A stretch of 64,000 nucleotides of DNA, taken from positions 4,353 through 68,352 of the forward strand of contig DATGWL010000159.1 in assembly GCA_035299505.1 (NCBI GenBank), given 5' to 3'. Origin of the DNA: M3007 sp035299505 (GTDB lineage Bacteria; Bacteroidota; Bacteroidia; Chitinophagales; Saprospiraceae). Of this stretch, positions 44,235 to 51,600 are shown piece by piece. The notes below the pieces were generated by a model, which made no database searches, was not told the DNA's origin, and saw only the letters and a program-made list of their open reading frames with translations. How positions within the stretch are numbered: the first letter of the stretch is position 1; each line of letters starts with the position of its first letter. A program made the position numbers and the translations under genes.

Positions 44235-44404
44235 GTGTTTGAGTTTGGGGTGTTTGAGTTTTCGAGTGTTTGAGTTTTCGAGTTGGCGTTCGGCCCGGGC
44301 CTTTTAATTGGCTAACGCCTATATGGCAGTTATTTACCCATCAACACCAAGCCGAACGTCAACTTGAAAACTCAAACACTCAAAAACTCCAAAACTCAAA
44401 CACT
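44235..44404. repeat. inverted GAGT-octamer element with hairpin core
   Basis: The left arm has GTTTGAGT/TTTCGAGT words ending in GTTGGCGTTCGGCCCGGG. A 57-base unique loop follows, then the right arm ACCAAGCCGAACGTCAAC and complementary ACTCAAAC words that end on the last base of the repressor stop codon. The inner 31 bases of the two arms differ at only two positions. The core skeleton (TGGCGTTNNNCC / CCAAGNNNAACG) is shared with the heptamer elements. Confidence 0.82.
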
Positions 44405-45138
44405 TACACGTTGCTAATCTTTCGCACCACCTTGTAGAGACGGGTGGTTTCGTTCACTTCTTCTTCGAACGGATCATTGTCGAAGTAGTTGGCAGAAATC
44501 ATTTTCAGGCGTACGATTCGGCCGCGGTTATTCATGATTTTCTGCACGTATTTTACCCAAACGTTTCCATTAGAGCGAACGGCATAGATTTCGTTATCGC
44601 GCACATCGTTGAGGTTTTCCACAGATTTGCAAACCACGATATCGTTATTGCGGATAACCGGGTCCATGGAGTTACCGTCGATCTGGAAGGCTACCAGCCC
44701 GGTTCCGGCTACGCCCGGAATAGAGAAGTAGGTATTGTTCTCATCGCTGTCAGAGCCCAGGGTAGCGCCGGCGAAAGCACGTACAGTGGTAAAGAGGATA
44801 TTGCCTCCGCCACCACTGGCCATTTTTTCACCTGCCAGGGCATCTCCGGGGGCATCAAATCCGAATGGATTACCGATGCCATGCAGCAACCAGGCCTCAT
44901 TGATATCGAAAGCGCGGCAAAAAGAAGATGCCTGGCCATAATCAATGACCCGTTTGCTATCCGGGTTGAGGAAGGCCCGGATAATGTGACCATACGCCTT
45001 GTTGCCAAGTACGCGTTCGGCAACATCGCCCACGCCTTTGCCGCCGCGATCGTTTTTTACAATGGCGCCACGGTCTTCCAACAGTTTGAAAGCCTGGATG
45101 AATCGTTTGTTCAGGTCTATCCGATCTTCCTTAATCAT
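44404..45138 (-). CDS. S24-family (LexA/CI-like) repressor
   Basis: 244 residues. The N-terminal half (1-95) has a helical DNA-binding-like domain (RFIQAFKLLEDRGAIVKND; GQASSFCRAFDINEAWLLHG). An S24 peptidase domain follows with Ser157 (QIDGNSMDPVIRNNDIVVCK) and Lys196 (NVWVKYVQ) as the catalytic dyad. A possible self-cleavage site is A123-G124 (VRAFAGATLG). Such repressors cleave themselves on RecA activation or act as phage-like switches. It is divergent from the parA-like gene across a 352-base AT-rich spacer. Confidence 0.85.
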   Translation of the reverse strand: MIKEDRIDLNKRFIQAFKLLEDRGAIVKNDRGGKGVGDVAERVLGNKAYGHIIRAFLNPDSKRVIDYGQASSFCRAFDINEAWLLHGIGNPFGFDAPGDALAGEKMASGGGGNILFTTVRAFAGATLGSDSDENNTYFSIPGVAGTGLVAFQIDGNSMDPVIRNNDIVVCKSVENLNDVRDNEIYAVRSNGNVWVKYVQKIMNNRGRIVRLKMISANYFDNDPFEEEVNETTRLYKVVRKISNV

Positions 45139-45490
45139 AGGATGTAAGGTTTAAGTGATTTACGGGATACTGGATTGTTGGATCAGTTGTCCAATCATTT
45201 CATGGTGCAAATTTCAAACAAAGAGTTTTTAAAAACAAAAAATGTCAAAGTTTTTTTTAAAATTTTTTTCACTTTTGTTTCAAACGACTATTTTTTCACT
45301 TGAATACCAGATATTTGCGCTGATTTTATACATCAACAAACTTCAAACAAATCAGTCAGAGGTTCGGCATCAGGAACATGTTGCTGTCTTTTGTTTGGAA
45401 TTTCCGACAGGGGGTCTGAATGGTTCTGCGGAAAAATTCGCTGTATAAATCGCGGAAGGCGATTGTTCGCCGTACTTTTGACCAACTTTT
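45139..45490. promoter_or_regulatory. AT-rich divergent control region between S24 repressor and ParA genes
   Basis: A strongly AT-rich segment (45205-45350) contains three TTCAAAC motifs (45213, 45279, 45342), two of them next to TTTG/CAAA runs, which are candidate repressor half-sites. A TACTTTTG box at 45473-45480 fits the -7 consensus only 10 bases before the parA start. AATCGCGGAAGGCGATTG just upstream contains a small palindrome. No open frame of note lies here. Confidence 0.45.
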
Positions 45491-46240
45491 ATGGGAACTG
45501 TAATTTCACTTCTGAATCACAAAGGCGGGGTAGGTAAAACCACCAGTGCCATTAATATAGGCGCTGCGATGGTGGAACTGGGCAAACGCGTGTTGCTCAT
45601 CGACCTCGATCCTCAGGCAAACCTGACTATTTCGCTGGGTATTCCACGCCAGAAATACACCATATACGAGGCCCTGCGCGGGGAAGGCGAACTCACACCC
45701 TACAGCCACAAGCAAGGGATGGATGTGATTACTTCCTCACTAGACTTGTCGGGCGCAGAAATGGAACTGATCAACGAAGCAGGCCGGGAATACATCCTGC
45801 GCGAACTGTTGAGCCAGGTGATTGACGACTATGATTACGTGCTGATTGATTGTCCGCCTTCTCTGGGCTTGCTTACCCTGAATGCGCTCACCAGCAGCCG
45901 TTACGTATTGATTCCGCTGCAAACGGAATTCCTGGCCGTACAGGGTCTGGCCAAAATCAAACAGGTAATTGACAAAGTGCGGATGCGACTCAATAAACAG
46001 CTGGATATGGGCGGTGTGATTGCCACCATGTATGATAACCGCCGGGTATTGAACCGTGATGTAGTGGAAACCATCCATAAGTACTTCGGGGAAAAAGTGT
46101 TTAAAACCTATATCCGCGACAATGTAGCCCTGGCTGAAGCCCCCGCACAACGCAAAGATATTTTTGATTATAGCCCCAAAAGTCCTGGCGCATCCGACTA
46201 TCTGGACCTGACAAAGGAAATTTTGGAAAGAACCCAATAA
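45491..46240 (+). CDS. ParA/Soj-family ATPase
   Basis: 249 residues. Deviant Walker A KGGVGKTT (11-18) with the signature lysine, Walker A' LLIDLDPQANLT, and Walker B YVLIDCPPSLGLLTLNAL. ParA ATPases bind the nucleoid as ATP dimers and position DNA or protein cargo. There is no parB beside it; the next gene encodes a ribbon-helix-helix-like protein. The partner type points to an orphan positioning system rather than the main chromosomal parABS, but the cargo is unknown. Confidence 0.9.
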   Translation: MGTVISLLNHKGGVGKTTSAINIGAAMVELGKRVLLIDLDPQANLTISLGIPRQKYTIYEALRGEGELTPYSHKQGMDVITSSLDLSGAEMELINEAGREYILRELLSQVIDDYDYVLIDCPPSLGLLTLNALTSSRYVLIPLQTEFLAVQGLAKIKQVIDKVRMRLNKQLDMGGVIATMYDNRRVLNRDVVETIHKYFGEKVFKTYIRDNVALAEAPAQRKDIFDYSPKSPGASDYLDLTKEILERTQ

Positions 46241-46245
46241 ATAAC

Positions 46246-46267
46246 GTTGAACGATGAACGATGGAAC
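46246..46267. repeat. GATGAAC heptamer run
   Basis: GTTGAAC, GATGAAC and GATGGAAC, starting 5 bases after the parA stop codon. It is the same word family as 44045-44072. Confidence 0.6.
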
Positions 46268-46315
46268 GATTTGCTGCGTTCTTCCCGACATCGACCAAGT
46301 TCAATCCGCGACGGA

Positions 46316-46810
46316 ATGAGTAAAAAAAGATTTTCCGAGGGTCTAGACGACCTGTTCAGCAACAGCCACAGCGGACATGGCAACGTGTTTGAGGAGGCCG
46401 TGGTGCTGACTTCCCCGGCTGCGCCGAGTGAGCGGAGGTCGGCCCATAAATCCTTTGCCACCGACCTGGATGCCTTGTTGCAGGAAGCGCTCGACGAAAG
46501 TCTGGAACGCTACGAATCCAGTCAGCCGGATTCCGTTTCCGCCAGCGCCAAAACAAAATCCAGCGCCGACATGCGCGTGCCCGTACGCAACGGTCTGGAT
46601 AACCTGATCCGTCAAACCATTGATGTAAAAGAGATCGCAACAGACGAAGATTCCGGCAAAAAACGCCTCACCGTTGCTGTTGACCGCCCAAAACTGGAAA
46701 AACTTAAAACCATCGCCCGCCTGGAAAATTCATACCTGAAAGACCTGCTTGTGCACCTCATTGACGAGTACATCCAGGACTATACCAAGGAAAAAGGCGT
46801 AGATTTGTAG
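46316..46810 (+). CDS. putative ParA partner with ribbon-helix-helix-like C-terminus
   Basis: 164 residues from MSKKRFSEGLDDLFSN; an upstream ATG would be encoded by the heptamer run. The N-terminus, SKKRFSEGLDDLF, recalls the ParA-stimulating basic tail of ParB proteins (SKKRALGKGLGALF type). The middle is low-complexity. The C-terminus (about 118-164: KKRLTVAVDRPKLEKLKTIA, then a helix with SYLKDLLVHLIDEYIQDY) fits a ribbon-helix-helix fold. In the same orientation and 75 bases after parA, it is the likely DNA- or cargo-binding adaptor. Confidence 0.65.
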   Translation: MSKKRFSEGLDDLFSNSHSGHGNVFEEAVVLTSPAAPSERRSAHKSFATDLDALLQEALDESLERYESSQPDSVSASAKTKSSADMRVPVRNGLDNLIRQTIDVKEIATDEDSGKKRLTVAVDRPKLEKLKTIARLENSYLKDLLVHLIDEYIQDYTKEKGVDL

Positions 46811-46820
46811 TTCGTTCCCC

Positions 46821-47807
46821 TTAGACTTTTGCCAGTTCGCCTTTCAGGAAATCAATCACCTTGATTTCTACCGGATCCACATTGCGCAGTTCAGCCAGGT
46901 AGACAGATACCCAGTCGCCCAGATGCACCAGCCACATGGCCTTTTCCACCAGGTTTTTACCTTTGGAAAACAGTTCGATGGAGGTCTGGGTGTAGTGTTC
47001 AACGATTTCCTTGTTGATATCGGTTCGGATGGCCGTGCGGGAGAAATCATCGTGGTTGCGCAGCCAGATTACCGCTACATCTGCACGCTGATCACGCCAA
47101 CCCACCAGTTCGTTGTGGTTCATTTCCGGAATTACATGATGCCAGCAGAGCATTTTGGCGTTTTCATTGATTTGCTGACGCCAGCGCACCGCTACAGCCT
47201 CCATATGGTCGGCAATGTAGAGAACGGGGGTTTTACCCAGCAGGAACCCAGCCATTTTGCGCGCAGTTTTCTGGATGGAAGCCTGATCGCGTTTGAGCAG
47301 TTTTTGGGCGCCGGCAACCTGATTGAGCATTTTACCCGGGATAAGTTTGGCCGCCTTGAATACGCCCAATTGCGCTACAACAGAATAACCCAGGCAGGCG
47401 CGCGGACTGCTCCAGCCGCCCGGCAGTTGTACGAAATCGTACCCTTTGGCTTTGGCAATCTCGATGAGTTTGCCACCGGAAGCTATACATACAATTTTTG
47501 CGCCCGTATGGTGCAATTGATCCAGCGTACTAAGGGTTTCCTCTGTGTTACCGCTGTAAGAAGAACAAATGACCAGGGTGTTTTTATTGATCCAGGCAGG
47601 CGCCTGATAGCCTTTGCTCACAATCACAGGCAATTTGCAAATGCCGCGTACAAAATCCTGTACGAACCCGCCACCAATACCACTTCCTCCGAGTCCGGAA
47701 ATAAAAACAGTGCGTAATGGGGCTGTATGTTTTTTTAAAGAGATGCTTTGTGCAATGCCAAGGGCTTCTTCCAGTTGTTCCGGGAAGCGGGCTACCATTT
47801 TATCCAT
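46821..47807 (-). CDS. bifunctional phosphoglucose/phosphomannose isomerase
   Basis: 328 residues. SIS-domain motifs FISGLGGSGIGGGFVQDF and VICSSYSGNTEETLSTL are present, as is the PGI/PMI C-terminal domain pattern NENAKMLCWHHVIPEMNHNE with catalytic Glu and His. It interconverts glucose-6-phosphate or mannose-6-phosphate with fructose-6-phosphate, feeding glycolysis and nucleotide-sugar supply. The length matches the archaeal/Bacteroidota bifunctional class rather than classical PGI (about 550). It is convergent with the ParA-partner gene, with a 10-base gap. Confidence 0.9.
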   Translation of the reverse strand: MDKMVARFPEQLEEALGIAQSISLKKHTAPLRTVFISGLGGSGIGGGFVQDFVRGICKLPVIVSKGYQAPAWINKNTLVICSSYSGNTEETLSTLDQLHHTGAKIVCIASGGKLIEIAKAKGYDFVQLPGGWSSPRACLGYSVVAQLGVFKAAKLIPGKMLNQVAGAQKLLKRDQASIQKTARKMAGFLLGKTPVLYIADHMEAVAVRWRQQINENAKMLCWHHVIPEMNHNELVGWRDQRADVAVIWLRNHDDFSRTAIRTDINKEIVEHYTQTSIELFSKGKNLVEKAMWLVHLGDWVSVYLAELRNVDPVEIKVIDFLKGELAKV

Positions 47808-47813
47808 GTCGGT

Positions 47814-47844
47814 GTGAGTGAGTGAATGAGTGAGTGAGTGAGTT
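47814..47844. repeat. TGAG tetramer array
   Basis: Seven TGAG/GTGA tetramers, one varied to TGAA, directly upstream of the isomerase start codon. A pure short tandem repeat that could vary in copy number by slippage. Confidence 0.75.
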
Positions 47845-48021
47845 TGGAGCGGCGCAAATCTAAGGGCTTGCTCAAACTTACTTGGTCAGGCCGGTAGAGA
47901 AATTATATTATTTTAGGTGTTGTGTAGCCCGCGACACCAGGTTGTTGCCATAGGCGTCCTGCAAATGCCTATTTATTTAAAATTTTTTGTGTTAAAATAA
48001 AAAATTTTAAAACAGGTTTAT

Positions 48022-48029
48022 TAATTTTG
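48022..48029 (+). promoter_or_regulatory. -7 box (TAATTTTG) of the DUF1761 gene
   Basis: Exact TAnnTTTG match 32 bases before the start codon within an AT-rich tract (47980-48020). No convincing -33 TTTG at 19-21 bases. Confidence 0.45.
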
Positions 48030-48061
48030 CCTACCATTCTAAAACAAAACTATTACAAATT

Positions 48062-48490
48062 ATGGAAATCAACTGGATTGCCGTCGCCGTTTCGGCGCTC
48101 GTGCCGATGATTCTCGGCTTTGTGTATTACCATCCTCAGGTTATGGGTGGCCCCTGGATGCGCGCCAACGGTTTTACCCTGGAATCTCTTGGGAACGGCC
48201 CCAAGCCCGTACTTTATCTGGTTGCGGTGCTTTTTTCTTTTTTACTTTCCACCTTCATGTGTGTTAACGTAACCGGGCCAGGTCAGGACGTAGCCCCCGA
48301 TGGGCATAGCTACGCCACCTTTGGCCATGGCGCTTTTCATGGTGTGCTGATATCTCTGTTAGTGGTGATGCCCATTTTAGGAACCATGTCGATCTTTGAA
48401 AAACGCGGCTGGAACTGGGTTTTCACCAACTGGGGATATTGGCTTTGTACCCTGGCCTGCATGGGTGGAATTTTGAGTGCCTGGCGTTAA
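48062..48490 (+). CDS. DUF1761-family membrane protein
   Basis: 142 residues with four transmembrane helices. The opening (INWIAVAVSALVPMILGFVYYHPQVMGGPWMRANG) has the conserved W..Y.P...G..W motif of DUF1761, and the C-terminal half has HGAFHGVLISLLVVMPILG and WNWVFTNWGYWLCTLACMGG. The role of the family is unknown. The stop codon overlaps that of the convergent gene (48487-48490). Confidence 0.82.
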   Translation: MEINWIAVAVSALVPMILGFVYYHPQVMGGPWMRANGFTLESLGNGPKPVLYLVAVLFSFLLSTFMCVNVTGPGQDVAPDGHSYATFGHGAFHGVLISLLVVMPILGTMSIFEKRGWNWVFTNWGYWLCTLACMGGILSAWR

Positions 48491-49470
48491 ATGCCCTCTT
48501 TTTCCACCATGAACTGCGAAATCAGCTGGCTATCTAACACATATACACAGGTTACATAACCAGCTGGTTCGTCATTTTCCCTTTTAGCAGCATCAGTATA
48601 TGGAAAAGAAATCCGTATACTGGGTGAATGGGGATCTCCCTTTTGTCTGGCATCTTCGGGATGCTTGACGGGTTCAAAACCTATGAGTTTGCCTTCTTCA
48701 AGCTTCGCACCTTCCGGCAAATGTTTTTGTGCCCATGCCTGTGCTTTTTCAAAGGCCAGGTCGGTAAATGCCTGTGCCCGAAGTGATACTACATTGATAT
48801 CCCAGTGCCATGGTTCGCTTTTGATGTCTCTCCATACCGTCGAAAGGGAAAGTATTTCCTGATCCTGTTGCCATCCGTTTTCTGTGATGAAATGCCCGTA
48901 GGGTATGATGTTCTTCATTTTGACCTGAAAGGACGCAGGCTCCATGATTTGCAAATACAGGGTAAATCCGTCAGTTTTTATCCATTCAGACATCACCAGA
49001 AGGACGGTTTGTTTGAACTTTTCCCTTTCCGCCGGAGTTGGTTCTGCATAATACTGGATGAAAATATTGACGTGATGAACCCCAACAGCTACTTTTTCAA
49101 GGCCCGCTGCAGCAAACTTCTGGTATAGATCCACGGCTTTTTGGTATCTTTCACGAGCATATTCCAGTTGATGCTGAATGTTTTGAGGGTTTAAGCCCAG
49201 GCTCTCGCTGTCTTTACTCCAGTCAAGGAGAAACTGAATTTCATTGTTGTTACGGTCAGCCACCAGGGCTTGTTTTTCTCCTTTGAACTGTGCCATGACA
49301 TCCAGCATTTTCAGGTTGGAGTCCAGCACCTGCAACTGCCCGGGCATGTTTTTCTCCAGCCAGTCGCTCAGGTTTTTGGGATCGCCTTTTTTCCGAAAAC
49401 AGGACATCAGAGCTATTACTGCAATGGAAACAAGCCCAATAAGTACGAGAATGATTTTATTTACCTTCAT
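48487..49470 (-). CDS. probable lipoprotein of unknown function
   Basis: 327 residues from MKVNKIILVLIGLVSIAVIA. The leader ends in ALMSC, a lipoprotein-type cysteine, followed by FRKKGDPKNLSDWLEK. The mature part is a helical/amphipathic region (LNPQNIQHQLEYARERYQKAVDLYQKFAAAG) and then an alpha/beta part (VWRDIKSEPWHWDINVVSLR; GYVTCVYVLDSQLISQF). I do not recognise the family. Its start overlaps the stop of the upstream coiled-coil gene by 14 bases, so the two are translationally linked. Confidence 0.6.
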   Translation of the reverse strand: MKVNKIILVLIGLVSIAVIALMSCFRKKGDPKNLSDWLEKNMPGQLQVLDSNLKMLDVMAQFKGEKQALVADRNNNEIQFLLDWSKDSESLGLNPQNIQHQLEYARERYQKAVDLYQKFAAAGLEKVAVGVHHVNIFIQYYAEPTPAEREKFKQTVLLVMSEWIKTDGFTLYLQIMEPASFQVKMKNIIPYGHFITENGWQQDQEILSLSTVWRDIKSEPWHWDINVVSLRAQAFTDLAFEKAQAWAQKHLPEGAKLEEGKLIGFEPVKHPEDARQKGDPHSPSIRISFPYTDAAKRENDEPAGYVTCVYVLDSQLISQFMVEKEGI

Positions 49471-50203
49471 CAGCATAAAAAGTTATAACATTTGAACCAA
49501 CGATGTAACTGCCTGAGCCGGATATTTTGTCTTCCACCACCTGCTCACCAATAAAATGGAGCACATTTTCGCGTAATAGTAGCGGAATACCGGTCCGTTC
49601 TTCCCATTGTTCCACTGTAGGAATGTCCAGAATGACCAGGGCATCTCCGCCGGCAAATTCCCACCACATATCAAATTGAGTTTCACCAGCTTCGTACCAG
49701 ATGGTGCCGCCTCTGCCTTCATCCGAATATCGTAGTCGCTGGCCTTCAGCAGGATAATTCCTTTTTCTGGCTGCTTCACGATAAGGGGCAACACGTGCAA
49801 CCAGGTCCTGGATTTGCTTGATAAAACGCATAGGTACATCGAACCAATAGGAAATTTCTTTGGGTGTTTTGCCGTTTTCAAGGTGTTTTCTGACCAAATT
49901 GCGCAATAATTCCGTCTGCGCCGCTTCATGAAACTGTTTCTGGCCTTTGGAAAAAAACTGTTGTACCAGCGCTTCTGATTCATCTTCCAGTTTCTTCCGT
50001 TCAGCACGGGTGGCATCTATTTCTTTTTCCAGTCGCTTGCGCTCTTTTGCCAGAGCGGCATTGGCCTCATCAAGAGCCTTTAAACCCAATCTGTTGGTTT
50101 GCTCCAGGATAGCAGCCATTTGCTTTTGCTGTTCAGCCACTAGTTTGGCCAGTTGTTTTTGTACCTCGGCTTCAATCCGGGCTTTTTCATCCATTTTAGC
50201 CAT
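49457..50203 (-). CDS. coiled-coil/HTH protein of unknown function
   Basis: 248 residues from MAKMDEKARIEAEVQKQLAK. Residues about 5-95 form a long coiled coil (repeating K/E/A/Q). They lead into a helix-turn-helix-like segment LLRNLVRKHLENGKTPKEIS, then YWFDVPMRFIKQIQDLV. The C-terminal about 110 residues are an alpha/beta domain with ETQFDMWWEFAGGDALVILD and EERTGIPLLLRENVLHFIGE. No known family. It is downstream of a 121-residue membrane protein (2-base gap) and overlaps the following lipoprotein gene. Confidence 0.6.
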   Translation of the reverse strand: MAKMDEKARIEAEVQKQLAKLVAEQQKQMAAILEQTNRLGLKALDEANAALAKERKRLEKEIDATRAERKKLEDESEALVQQFFSKGQKQFHEAAQTELLRNLVRKHLENGKTPKEISYWFDVPMRFIKQIQDLVARVAPYREAARKRNYPAEGQRLRYSDEGRGGTIWYEAGETQFDMWWEFAGGDALVILDIPTVEQWEERTGIPLLLRENVLHFIGEQVVEDKISGSGSYIVGSNVITFYADEGK

Positions 50204-50205
50204 AA

Positions 50206-50571
50206 TCAAAAACGAAAATAAACAATGATGGAAAAAAGAATCAGAAACACAATGGCCTTGGTAGTGCCTGAAATATACGCTGCACCAACACCCGGGCCCT
50301 GCTCACTATGAGCACTCAAGCCTGTTTTTAATACCAGATGCGCACCTACAAGTCCAGCTATCCAAATACGGATAATGAGTCCGGTCTGTGCTACAAAAGG
50401 CATCCGCAATAACAAAAAAGTGAGCAAAAGAATGGGCGCCATCACCCAGGGCAGGTTCTCCAGCCAACGGTTGAAACGATGCGGAGGGGTAGCGTTTTGC
50501 TCACCTATTTGATAAACGATAAACCAGGCTGTGAGCCAAATTAATTCAGGGCCTAGAAGGTATCGGAGCAT
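50206..50571 (-). CDS. small membrane protein of unknown function
   Basis: 121 residues with about four transmembrane helices (LIWLTAWFIVYQIG; WVMAPILLLTFLLL; LIIRIWIAGLVGAHLVL; TTKAIVFLILFSIIVYF) and a conserved-looking GLSAHSEQGPGVGAAYISG loop. It is followed by the coiled-coil gene after only 2 bases. Family not recognised. Its upstream side is the 11-mer/palindrome element at 50590-50694. Confidence 0.6.
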   Translation of the reverse strand: MLRYLLGPELIWLTAWFIVYQIGEQNATPPHRFNRWLENLPWVMAPILLLTFLLLRMPFVAQTGLIIRIWIAGLVGAHLVLKTGLSAHSEQGPGVGAAYISGTTKAIVFLILFSIIVYFRF

Positions 50572-50589
50572 GTGTGAGTGGTTAATTAG

Positions 50590-50694
50590 GAGTCATTTTG
50601 GGGTCATTGGGGGTCATTGGGGGTCATTGGGGGTCATTGGTATTTAGTGACGGGGTGACTGGCAGTCACCCCGTCACTAAATACAAATGACCCC
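50590..50694. repeat. GGGGTCATTG word array plus palindrome copy 3 of the shared-core family
   Basis: Five 10-base words GGGGTCATTG (50590-50639) run into a perfect 22-bp palindrome (arms 50640-50661 and 50663-50684, centre G50662). It carries the same CGGGGTGACTG core as the two copies around hisS, with TTTAGT/ACTAAA flanks. Beyond it CAAATGACCCC (to 50694) mirrors the words, extending the stem to about 32 bp with one mismatch. The zinc-ribbon stop codon (50694-50696) touches the outermost word. Confidence 0.85.
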
Positions 50695-51284
50695 TATTTC
50701 AAAAACAACTCCTGTATCATTTTCAACAGCGCGTCCCTATTGCCGGCACGGGTGATAAATGCCGGGAGCCGACTGAGCATGGCACTGTTTTTTTTGATGG
50801 TATTTCTGGGTGTTATGCCACGTTCGCGGTGTTTGGCAGCAATGTACTGACGCAAAATCTCCAGATGTTCGTAATGAAAAGCCCAAAACAAATCGCCCCG
50901 GAACCCGGCCTGTAACCAAAGAGGCAAACCATACACAGCATCGGTCATTAAGCCTTCATGACGGGCATGCCGGGTAATATGCGCTTCGTATTCGCAGGTA
51001 TCGCCACAATTCGCACAATGCATGGCCAGTTTTTTCCACTGTCCGTTCCAGGGAGCGCTTCGCTGTAATGGCTCGTGGCACTCCCGACATTTTACCGATA
51101 CATAAGCGGTCGCAGCGCCATACCAATTACCTGGCATTTCGGTGTGAAAGCAACTGGTGCAAACCAGCTTTTGCCCTTCTTCACGGGGTTTTACCCAAGC
51201 CTTGCCTGCACATTTTGGACAGGCTACCACGTAGTGGGTTGCAAGGTCGTACAAGGCCAAACCGGGGTCTGCATATCGTTCCAT
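50694..51284 (-). CDS. zinc-ribbon protein of unknown function
   Basis: 196 residues with three CxxC-type pairs: CPKCAGKA ... CTSC; CREC ... CANC; and a further Cys in DTCEY. They form two zinc ribbons in the first 100 residues. The C-terminal half is helical and basic (HEHLEILRQYIAAKHRERGI-like; NTIKKNSAMLSRLPAFITRA, then GNRDALLKMI), suggesting nucleic-acid or protein binding. No known family assigned. The stop codon TAG lies in the flanking 11-mer repeat. Same orientation as its neighbours in the cluster. Confidence 0.65.
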   Translation of the reverse strand: MERYADPGLALYDLATHYVVACPKCAGKAWVKPREEGQKLVCTSCFHTEMPGNWYGAATAYVSVKCRECHEPLQRSAPWNGQWKKLAMHCANCGDTCEYEAHITRHARHEGLMTDAVYGLPLWLQAGFRGDLFWAFHYEHLEILRQYIAAKHRERGITPRNTIKKNSAMLSRLPAFITRAGNRDALLKMIQELFLK

Positions 51285-51306
51285 TTGAAGTTAACCAGCG
51301 CGTGTA

Positions 51307-51588
51307 TTAGCGCATGTCGGGTTTAAGGATAACGAATAACAAGACCATAACGCCATAACCAATGATAGGAATAGCCGGTATCCAGGCCATAATGGTCCCT
51401 ATTTTAGGGTATCCGGACGTATGCAGAAAGTAACTAAGACAAACCCATGCGATAAATCCAATGGTTGCCATCCCCAGAGTACCATTGCTGGAACTGCTGG
51501 AACTCGTATAATCCTTGTACAGGAAATACCAGGCCACCACGATGGCGATAAGGTCGGCAGCTAGGGCAATTTTAAAGGCCAGTGTCAT
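51307..51588 (-). CDS. small three-helix membrane protein of unknown function
   Basis: 93 residues: three transmembrane helices (IALAADLIAIVVAWYFLY; LGMATIGFIAWVCLSYFLH; IGTIMAWIPAIPIIGYGVMVLLFVIL) separated by a serine-rich linker (SSSSSSNG) and a short loop. It is 12 bases downstream of the 355-residue membrane protein and 22 bases upstream of the zinc-ribbon gene, so very likely in one transcript. Confidence 0.6.
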   Translation of the reverse strand: MTLAFKIALAADLIAIVVAWYFLYKDYTSSSSSSNGTLGMATIGFIAWVCLSYFLHTSGYPKIGTIMAWIPAIPIIGYGVMVLLFVILKPDMR

Positions 51589-51600
51589 AGGGAGTGTTGG

